A stretch of 64,000 nt of DNA, from positions 4,154,001 through 4,218,000 of the forward strand of contig NC_039491.1 of assembly GCF_003590095.1 (NCBI RefSeq), read 5' to 3'. Position 1 is the stretch's first letter. Every line of letters begins with the position of its first letter. The notes under the pieces are model-generated. The model did no database searches and was not told the DNA's origin. It saw only the letters and a list, made by a program, of their open reading frames with translations. This DNA comes from Trichoplusia ni. Lineage: Eukaryota; Arthropoda; Insecta; Lepidoptera; Noctuidae. The position numbers and the translations under genes were made by a program. Of this stretch, positions 1 to 10,700 are shown in pieces.

Positions 1-1584
1 TTTTAATTTATATTAAATAATTTCCCTTGATAAGCAAAAGAACATTCTTACTACTGATTGTAGACTCAAAGTTTCGTTCACATTAAAAAATGCTTTCCAC
101 CAATTGTTTTTCAACATTTGTCATTCATTATTTGAATGAAAATAGTGAGTGGTTTTTAAAAACTCTATAATATGTTCCTCACGGACAAAGATACTAGTGT
201 AAAATTCACGTGTAATAGACCTCTATGAATAATGTCTTCGGCTATTCAATTTTAATGCAATATTACGAGTATTATGTCTAACGAATAACGCATAAAATTG
301 CTTTGCTAATAAATTGCGATTAATTGGCCAGTTAAGTCACTTAATTTTCGCTTACTTTGTAATTTATGATTAGGATTAATCATGTTCATTGAGAAGTTAT
401 AAAATAATAATAAGATGTTTAAAAATATAACGTTTAAAATAATATTTTGTAATTCAAAGTTAATTACAAAAATTGAAAAATACGTTCATAAACATTCTAG
501 AATGTGAGCTTTCAAACAATTTACTCGCATTTAAATGTCGGCAGCGTCAACTAATGTGACATACGATAGTATCGCAACAAAAGTAAGACCTAGTGTGAAA
601 ATACTCGCTGTCACCGGTCATCGGCGATTTCCAGTGGCGTGCGCAGGAGTCGGTGACTCGTGCGCCGATGAAAAACGACCGGCGACGCTTACCCGACTCT
701 CTAATACATGTATGATGTAATTTGTTAATACTTTGCTAATGAATTAAGATCAATTTGTATTTTTTTTGTCAAAAAATTAAACGGTTTTAGCGACATGTTT
801 TTATTTACGTATCTACAACATTGAACGATCAGTGCGTTGTTTTTGGAATTTATTTGACACAAATTGCGGATATTTTATATGGCCGCTTGTTGGTTTTCAT
901 TAAAAGTGAATATGGGAACTAAGAAACGTGTAGGAAATTTTCTTAGTTTACTTTAATTAAACATACGCAAAGAGACAGCATTTTTTGGTCTGCGATGCGC
1001 TTATTTCATAGAGAGATACAAACACACAAATGCATAGGTTCGACACCAGAAAAGAAAAAAGAGGTTTCGGTATAATTTGTAGACCAGTTACCAAGAATAA
1101 TATTTCTTCTTTTAAAAAGATTAATTCAAAGATTGCACTTATTTAGTCTTCAACAATTTTATAATATCAGTAGAGACATTAATTTTTATATTATTTTATA
1201 TTATATTATTTTTATATTATTCCTCTAAGATTCAAGATTTTTGTTGTAAAATTAATTATGGAAAATAAGTACTTTAAATCTTTAAAGTTTCAAAAAAAAT
1301 AAAAACAATACAGAACCAATACAAAAAAACAGGCTACTAATCGGTTACCTATCATATAGGTATAATCTTTATTTGGAAACACGTATGACTCTATGTTCCA
1401 AACAATAACTGCAAAATTTTAATAGAAAAAAAGTAAATATTTAGACAATCAATAAATATAACGAAGATTAAATTAATTAGCAATATAATTAGACATAAGC
1501 TGCTACAGTAATGTGCACGACGCCTCAGTCGCTTGTGCTACCAAGACAAGGCACCCAGTCTTCGCGTAAGATAGTGGGGGTCGG
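1..1584. other. Intergenic, upstream of the secreted-protein gene
   Basis: AT-rich DNA with no recognisable gene. A patch at about 530-715 is clearly more GC-rich than its surroundings and contains a 61-codon ATG frame on the + strand (535-720) with no recognisable domain. The same patch holds short inverted segments (GTCACCG with CGGTGAC, CATCGGCG with CGCCGATG), so it may be a folded repeat rather than a gene. The rest is simple AT-rich sequence, including TATTATTTT runs near 1180-1220. Confidence 0.5.
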
Positions 1585-1590
1585 TATAAA
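1585..1590 (+). promoter_or_regulatory. TATA box of the secreted-protein gene
   Basis: TATAAA lies in a locally GC-rich stretch about 180 bases upstream of the start codon at 1766. Transcription would begin near 1612-1620, giving a 5' UTR of about 150 bases. The position fits the gene, but no transcript was available to confirm it. Confidence 0.5.
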
Positions 1591-1765
1591 GTGGCGAGGT
1601 GACCTATTTCGTCTCCCACAACCGATAGACCGCAGTCCACTGCTGTTGTTATTGTTTACCTCTTTCAAACTATTATTTATATTTAAATCTGTGATTTTGA
1701 ATTAAAAACGTAGAGTGAATTGTGTGTTTCGAGTGTTTGTGATTGTCTGTGATTATTTTGACACG

Positions 1766-4700
1766 ATGAAGGTAAGTTTTCATTAATTACTAAAGAAAAA
1801 AATCTTCGCGTGCTTTGAATTTCGCGGGTCCGGTTAAATTAAGAGCATAAGTATCTAATTAAATATATTGAGTCAAATAACGAACTAACTCCTAAAAGAT
1901 AACTTATAAATTAATAAAATATTTTCCTCACATTTAAGCCATTAACCGACGAAATACTTAAATACCAAATCAACATTTAAAATAAACCGTCATGGATCTG
2001 TCAATATCATAATTTCCCCTCATTTATTAAACATAGGATTGCAGTCAAGCGTCTGGTTACCCAGTAATTGTCGATTATGAACGTTATGCATAGATAGCAG
2101 GAGAAACTGTATTAGCATAGCTTCTATGTATTAACTTTGAGAAGATAGCGGGAACTACTAGTTTATGAAGGATGGTTTGCGGCCTTGAAGAAAATAGGTA
2201 ATAGTTTTTCACACGATTGTCGTTCCGGCTGGATTTTTGCAACTCAATTTCGAGGCACTTCCCGGTAAACTATCAGGCTGAAATTTCAGGATATCTTCAA
2301 ACTCGATGATAACTATAAAAACGGCTGGACCGATTTTGACAAAATTTGAACGGACATTTGAAAACGTGGGTTTTTAGATTTTTTGAATTTATTAATTTTA
2401 TTTTTTTGTTGTGAAATAGGGTCATGGATGCATGACCCTATTAAAAGGATAAAACGAAACAATATTAAATTGCTGAGGTAACTGAGGTGTCCATCCGTCT
2501 GTCAGACGGCTGTTCATAAACCGTCGTAGCTAGACAGTTGACAAATTTTAAAGATGATGTATTTCTGTTGGCGTTCGAACAAAAAATAAAGTAAAACCAT
2601 CATTAGGTTTAGAAGATTGAGATTAAGCAACGTTGTGACGGTCGTACATTTACTGGGGGTTAAATTTGTGACCACCTTACCTTTAAATTTTATCTTATTT
2701 GAGTTTGTAAATGTTTATTGATTGTGAAACATTTTATAACCAATAAAATACTTCATTATCCCCGTAGCATATTAATAAAAAGAAAATCACATTTTATAAA
2801 TACCTATTCACAAAAAAGCTACAGAATACTATACGTAGCGGCCTCGCGATAGTACGTACATAAATGCATTGATGTGACTTTTTTCAAGCACTATGTACTT
2901 ATCTTAATTTTAATGCTCCATCAACAAACATGGACATTTACAGGCTTGTATTGTATATTGTCCTGTGTTCGACTATTGGGATGGGACGCAATTGGTAGAT
3001 CACTTACCGGTTTTTGAAATTGTATTTCGATTAAGATTTGTGACTGCTTAAATAAATAAATAAATGTTCACCGTAATAAGGTTTTATTGGCATAGTATTT
3101 CAACCTCACACTTAATTTTCTGTCAATAATTACCGAGAGTAACTTAAATCGTCAACAATTAGCAGAAAGCAGTAAATTTTCACTTTATATAGGTACTACG
3201 CCTTACAACAAGACTATCTTCGCTTAGCAACAAGAGGCTTTATAACTCGTGACCTCGACCCTTTGTTAGTGAAATAGGACGAATAGTGGTGAAATTTCGA
3301 AAGGAAAACCTTTTGACCTCTGCCTTGTAGCTACACTAAGTACAGGATGTTTTGACAGAGAAATTGCCATTATTTATGCTTTTACAACCTCATTAACAAA
3401 CGTTTGGATTTTATTTACGAAGTTAACAAATAATCAATGTCAAATATCAATCCCAATCCATATAATATGCATGAGCTTAATATATTTGTACTGATTTAAA
3501 AAGTTCGTTTATTTCCAAAACCCATTGAAAAATCCAAGCAAACTTTTTGAATGTTTTTTATTGAATTTTCTTACGTTCTGAGCTTCAAGATAAGTGTTAA
3601 CTGCAATAAGTAGTTTTATTTTTCACCTAACAGTTCAACACATGCGTAGTGCGTTTAGAAAGAACGCTGTAGACTTGACAAACCAGTCTAGATTTCACAT
3701 CGCGGCGGTAATGACAGTCGTCAATACTTCGCAGTGTCATCCGTGCATTCAAACGTAATCTTTTTTAAACATGCTTATTTAAAGCTTTTATGAGTAAACA
3801 ACAAAATGCGTCTGCGTGTTTTATGACTTTATAGCTGTTGCCCGCGACTTCGTTCGCGTGGTTAGAAGATATAAGTTAGGAATTTTCTAACAGAAGCCCT
3901 CGAAGATTTTCCATTGTATCTTCGCTCCTATTAGTCGCAGCGTGCTGGTATATAGCCTAAAACCTTCCTCGATGAATGGTCTAATCAACACAAAATAAAA
4001 TTACAATTTGAACCAGTAGTTCCTGAGATTCGCGCGTTCCAACAAACAAACAAACTCTTCAGCTTTATATATTAGTTTAGATATACATAGATTTCGTATC
4101 TGGAGTTCACGAACTCTTTGCGGAGTTTTCTTATATATTCAAATCATATCCACTTAGAATGTCCAGACAAATATTACATTTAGTTAAAGAGATCTGGGAC
4201 TGAATATCACCTATTACAGTAAGACTGATGTGGTTAAGATAGATGCCACTCTACGGCATGTATTCCGCATCCCCAACTATGATATATGTAGTATAACTAT
4301 ACTCCAGGATGCGGCAATAAAATTAAGCTGTGATACTTTAGACTGCCTGTTTAAAGGTAGCAGATTCCAAACCCGGCAAGCCCTTTTAACGCCTTTTCGA
4401 CTTCATATGGGTATAACAAAGTTAAAAAAATCACATGCTAACCAGCACACCTGAGAATTCTTCAAGGGTGTTTTTGCCACCACTAAGGCACACAAAAGCA
4501 TTGACACCCGATCAGTGGCGTGCAGTCCATAGAGACAAAAAGATACTGCCTACCCTGAGAATCTAAGACAGACATTCACAATAATATTTTATTTAACATA
4601 TTAACAATTATCTATACTAGTATATAAACCTGAAGAGTTTGTTTGTTTGTTTGTTTGTTTGTTTGAACGCGCTAATCTCAGGAACTACTGGTCCAAATTG

Positions 4701-7700
4701 AAAAATTCTTTTTGTGTTGAGTAGACAATTAATCGAGGAGGGCTTTAGGCTATAAACCATCACGCTGCGACTAATAGGAGCGAAGATACAATGGAAAATG
4801 TGAAAGAAAAACAGGACGGGTATAAATCATAACTTACATCTTCTTCTACCCACGGGAACGAAGTCGCGGGCAACAGCTAGTTTTTACATAACATATATTA
4901 ATCTAATTATAGAACAAATTAATAAGTGAAATGTTTAAAACTTAAAACAACCATCTGTCATTTATACTAGTACACTAGTATTCCCGATAATACATCATTC
5001 ATAAGAAAGGAAGGTGATAAGTCTATCACATCTATAACAAGACGTGCATTTGTTTATGAAATGATCTTCACTCGGCGTGCGCCTAAAAATATTTATAATA
5101 ACAGTTTACAAAGTCTGAACTGTTATTTCCAAACGTTATGCCTGTGCTGGCACTAACAGCAAATTAAAGTAAGGAAGCATCATTGTTTGCAGCAACACAT
5201 GCAGCGGTCGCCATTGTCTCCATTCAATAGATGCATAACTTCGTAATCTATACTTCTATACTCTATACTAATATATAAAGCTGAAGAGTTTGTTTGTTTG
5301 TTTGTTTGAACGCGCTAATCTCAGGAACTACTGGTCCAAATTGAAAAATTATTTTTGTGTTGAATAGACCATTCATTGCGGAAGGCTTTAGGCTATAAAC
5401 CATCACGCTGCGACTAATAGGAGCGAAGATACAATGGAAAATGTGAAAAAAACCGGGCAGGTATAAATCATAACTTATATTATTATTTTCTACCCACGGG
5501 GACGAAGTCGCGGGCATCAGCTAGTTTTATACATAATCTACATCAATAGTACTTTTAGTATGTAATTTGTCCTATAAATTTAATAATATGTAGAAATGTG
5601 ATGTTTTCATTGTGATTTTCGTTAGATATTTTCAACTAAGATCGTATAAAATATCTAAATTTATGTAGATGCTTTACTTGCAGATACGTAGTGATGGAAT
5701 GAAAAAGTAACCAATTTTCATGAGACACAAATATTTACGCAAAAAAAGTGAATAACGCAAAAGAATGAATAATTTATTTTGTCAATAAATCAGGAACAAA
5801 CATACTAGGCACATAAGCAGATTTTTATAGCGACAAACTAAAGACAAGTATTTTCTCTAACAAAGACAAAAATAACACTAGTATTTTCCTAATCACCTCT
5901 CTAACAAACATGTTTACATTTCTCTAAAGTACTTCAAACCAACAAGTGATTCTATACATACGTCAAACATAATATTTAGCTTGTAATTTTCTCTAGCGGA
6001 TCTGTAGCTATTAGACTGAAGAACACCGTTAATGTTCTGCTTTATTTACTGCACGTCACTGCACCCACTGCCTCTAGTACAGAGTAATTGTTACCGAGTT
6101 AAACTGTTACACCGTTTAAGATGAGAATAGGTTAGGTCGGTCTTTGCAGGGTTTTATCTGGTTGGAGTTTTTTGAAGAACAAATTTGTTAAGCAAATTGA
6201 TCACTAGTCAAATTAGTGATGGTAGTATCTGTTGCTTTAGATAGTTTACGTTTTCCGAGTCGATTGACTGTCTGTGGCAATGTTGGTGGGATTCGTTTGT
6301 TTTAGTGTAGCCTGTAATTAGGCTTACAGGAGTCGCAATGACGACTAGCTTGACAAAAACCGGTGTCCTTATTTTAAGTATTACTTGTTTTAGCCGTATA
6401 GAAATACATGTAATGTGAAAATTCAACTCTCTTACTATCACAATTCATGAGGTAAAACGTGAATACGACGTCTTCTGTAACGGGAATAACATTCACCCAA
6501 AATTACATTTGTTGGAGAGATTGCAATTAAAAAAACTGACGCGGACATGTAAGGTCTCTTGTTGATTAGGTTAAACACTTTCCTTGTCCAAACCTTTGCC
6601 AGCACGGAATCTTATCTTTGGTACCAACTTTGTATCTAAAGTTTTCATCAATTGGTGCTGAATACTCCCTTGGCACTTAATTTGCTTAATAACGATATGC
6701 GAAGCTAAAAGGGAAATAGGTATTTTGGTAAAGATTTAATCGGATCTTAAGTTAGGTGATTACCGTTAAAACGAGGTGAATAGTTTCATTGGGTGAATAG
6801 AAAATAGTGTTTTTAAGGGAATCGTATGCATTTGACGACATAAAAATACTTAAACACAATGATTTTATGAACAGCTTGAGAATGTTCATATAATTTTTAT
6901 ATTTTGTCTTGTTAAATGCCCAAATTTTAACAAAACCTGCGTCCCTATTTACCCCAAAAATACCTCTATTCACCTTGTTTTACCGTTACTTAATTCAGCA
7001 TAAAATACAGAACCCCGGTTTTAACACTATTATACTCGTACTTACGAGACACTCGCCACATCTATCTATACTGATAAAAGCCTGAAAGGAAACCTTATCC
7101 TTCGCTCTAACGTGCCAAGTTTTAAATCTCATTGATTTGTTCCACAATACATCCAATTTCCCTATTATCGAGAAAGCATCGGAGTAAATTATGTACCGGG
7201 AAAGTCACAACCCTGCATTACGTTTGGATAATTATAGGAAGCCGATGCAGGCCTAGGGTTTCCTCTTAGCAATAAAATTGAAAGGTTGGTAGAGATAGAT
7301 ACAGTTTATGGTACTGCATCGAACTATGTAACTCAATTTACGCTACATTTTAGAAAGAGACAATATTTCAGTGACTATAGGGTCCTTCGCACGGAAAGAA
7401 AGAGGACGAGTTACACGATATAATATAATATATATATGTATAGTTCACACTTTCTATATTTGCGAGTCTTAGGTAGTTTTTGAGGTGGTAGATCTTTTGT
7501 GATCACTACATTATCACACGCAAATACCTATATCAAAAGAAACAAAGGCACAGTTGGTAAATAAATTAAGGACATTTATTTGAACGACAGTAATGAAAAC
7601 AACGAATACTTAGGTACAACTCTATTACTAAATAAATACCTATTATTTTAATTCATTTGCTGCTTATTTCGCTCAAAATGCTTTGAGCCTGTATTTTAGC

Positions 7701-10700
7701 TTTCCTTTACCACTTAGTTTTAGTTTTTACTTCTTTTACCCTTTTAACTACGCGTAGTAAGGACATTTTTAATTTCATTTTTAATACTTATCGATACTGT
7801 ATGTGGAGTGCATAAAAACTGAATTTACTTATTCTGTAAGTATTAAATATACTTAACTGCCTTAGAATGAAACTAACTACGCGTAAAAATGGTATCGTTC
7901 GCCTCATAATGATGTAATAAATCATGATTAAAAATTTACCGACATTGGAGGCGATCACCTGTTGCGTGATGTTACGCATGAAGACTACTCAACAATATTA
8001 TTCCTTTCAGAATGATGTATAATGTTTTTTTTACTAAACCACAGACTATTGCCGGATTCCAAATGTCGTTATAAATAAGACGTGATTAAGATGTTAATGA
8101 ATGTCTGTTTAATTATAGCTAAACATGAGAAATTGCCTATCTACTTCGTTTTGGTAAAAAAATGAAAATTATATTGCCGTGCAGGAATTAAAGCTCACCA
8201 AAAATATTGCGATCTTTAAGTTTGTGTTATGAGCCCGCTCATTTGTGATTTGTCTGGGTAAAATTTATGGTATATATTTATGTTTTTTGAAATTAGTAGG
8301 TATATGAGTATGTTAAGAATTGTTAGTACTTAAATAATGTATTAGTAAGGTATGTTTGAGACTATAAGTTGTATGAAAGTTGTGCTATATTTTAAGATGC
8401 GTATATTCATTTATATATAAAACATAAAATAACGGGAAGGAACTTAAGTACCATGTATGCCTATCAAGTATTTACTAGGAACCTGCTTCGATTCATTGAA
8501 TTTTCTCAACTACGTCTACATAAGATGCTGTAAACAAGTAAGCAGCGATTGTCTGACTCTGTACCCTATATTTATTTTAGCTAAGAATCTTTCGGTTTCA
8601 TGATAAAATATTAATATCTCTCGTTTTCGCTCGCACCCAACCGTGACAGTTTCACTCGAAACATTTGTCCAGCAGGCGACGTGTGCATTGTGCATGATTA
8701 TGAAGTACTAACTGTTATTATTTAAGAAGTAATATGAGATAAACGTATAAATATTACTACGAAAAAGGCAGATTTTAAATTAGCTAGACTACTAACCGGA
8801 GTAGCCAATTATGGGCTATGCGGCGGTTCATGGTTAAAAAATCCGGATAAAAACGCATATATGTGTGAAAACCGTTATTAAATAAAGCATTATAAATCCG
8901 TCTCATGATAGCTACTAAAATAATATATTGACTGTCTCTCCCATCGAGCGGAGTTGAACGATCAATGGTAGAACACATCACATTTTAGGTCCAACAAGAC
9001 CACTGTATATTGGACCTGTATCCCCAAGCACGCCTCTATACAATACCAGTTCTCTCCTTATGAATAAAATAATACAAATAAAATACAGTATAAATGAAGA
9101 GCCTTTTTGGCCATAATTTTTTTGCTATAGGTACTTACATTCTACATCTAATCATTGTAACAGTCTAATAATTTTCGAAGTAATATAAGTTCATAATGTT
9201 CAACTATGATACCGAGCCTAAGTAAACACTTACTGGGAACTATTTTCACGTCTTGGAAATAACCCGACCGGTCGTCGGACATCTTTCCCCGGTGCCATAC
9301 ATATACGGAATGTCGTCTTGTAACTGAGTAATTGACTTTATTTATACCTATTCGTGTGTGGTTTTGTATTGTACAGCAATTCGATTTGCGGCTATTCGTT
9401 TTTGCTGGAGAAAGTCGCGATTAGGCTGATATATTTGACTCCTTTTCGTAATGGTATGTTCCAAAAATTGAGTAGTAACATTATTCCGGCAAACGTCCTG
9501 AAATCTTATTCTTCTTATCACCAGGTCTACATAATCTGCGTAGCGATTTGCTCTCTAACACAAGCGGTGTACATCAGCCGCATGAGCTCAGTCAACAGAC
9601 GGCGGGCTCCAGTACCGTTCAGGCCAGGAGTCAACATGCAGAGGCCGTGGACACAAACCCGACTCGTACAAGCTGCTTCACAAAGAGCTCCTTATGTGCT
9701 TTACAGGAAACCGCCACAGAGGTAAACAAAGTGTTATTTTTTTTATTAAAAGAACGACTTCCGTTATAAGTCGCGGGGGCTTCAGAAACAAGATGTCAAT
9801 TTACTTGCACAAAGACACCCAGATTCAGAACAAGCATTCGTGGATCACACAAACGCTAATTCTACGCGGGGATTAAACCCTTCGCCCGCAGAAGGTTTAG
9901 CGTGCTTACCTCAAACAATCGGCTGACCGCGCAGTCAAATAACCATATTCAAGATGGGTAGTTCAAAATTCAAATTCAAAGTCTTTATTTTTCTCATATT
10001 ACATTACATTACAAAATTAAATGCCCCGCAAAACCGTTTACACGGTTTGACTGCGGGAACGAGGGTCACTTATATTAATATAATTATATTTATAAATTGC
10101 AGACGTGGTTATGCACTCCTACATTATGTACACAGAGCCAGATGTAGCCAAGTGGTGTTCTAAAATGTCCTTTTGTCTCTATATAGCAGTTAAAAGTGAT
10201 AAAGACAGCATGGGAGAGCGTTTTTTTATCATCTTTCTAGAATACGGCCGTTAACATCAGAATAATCCAATTCTAATTAAGTGTCCATGACAGACAAGTG
10301 AGCATTTTCTCACAGTCGTTGGTAATCTATCGGAAGTGTGTTGTTATACATAGTTAATGATAGATAATGTTTTAAATGGGTATTGCTATCGGTAGAAAGG
10401 TAGTTAAAGAATAGAGATAGTATACAATCTAAGTTGCTGTTTTCCATGTACGAGTAGGTGAGCCATTTCATTTTAAATACGATTTCAATGAGTAATTGCT
10501 TGCTGATGATGTTAATTTAATAAAAAAAACTGGAGGCAATAGAATACGACTTAAAATAAAATCAGAAATTACAAACATTACATATTCATGGATCTTATTT
10601 CAAAAGGAAAAAAAAATTGGGAAGTAAATAAACCTTACGCTCATTGAATTCTAGGTTCGCAGTAAAGCACTACGCGCCAACACGCAATATGTTCGCCAAC

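Larger units (their letters stand above)
1772..9524 (+). other. Intron 1 of the secreted-protein gene, repeat-filled
   Basis: A 7.75 kb intron with a GTAAGT donor and a pyrimidine-rich acceptor ending CACCAG. It contains the repeats listed separately at 2190-2600, 3831-4083, 4611-4880 and 5262-5524. The remainder (roughly 5.5-9.5 kb) is AT-rich with no convincing exon; short open frames on either strand there have no recognisable domain. Confidence 0.6.

Noticed and set aside
4639..5310. GTTT repeats as independent microsatellites
   Set aside because: They lie at the same place in each Helitron-like copy and are part of the element.
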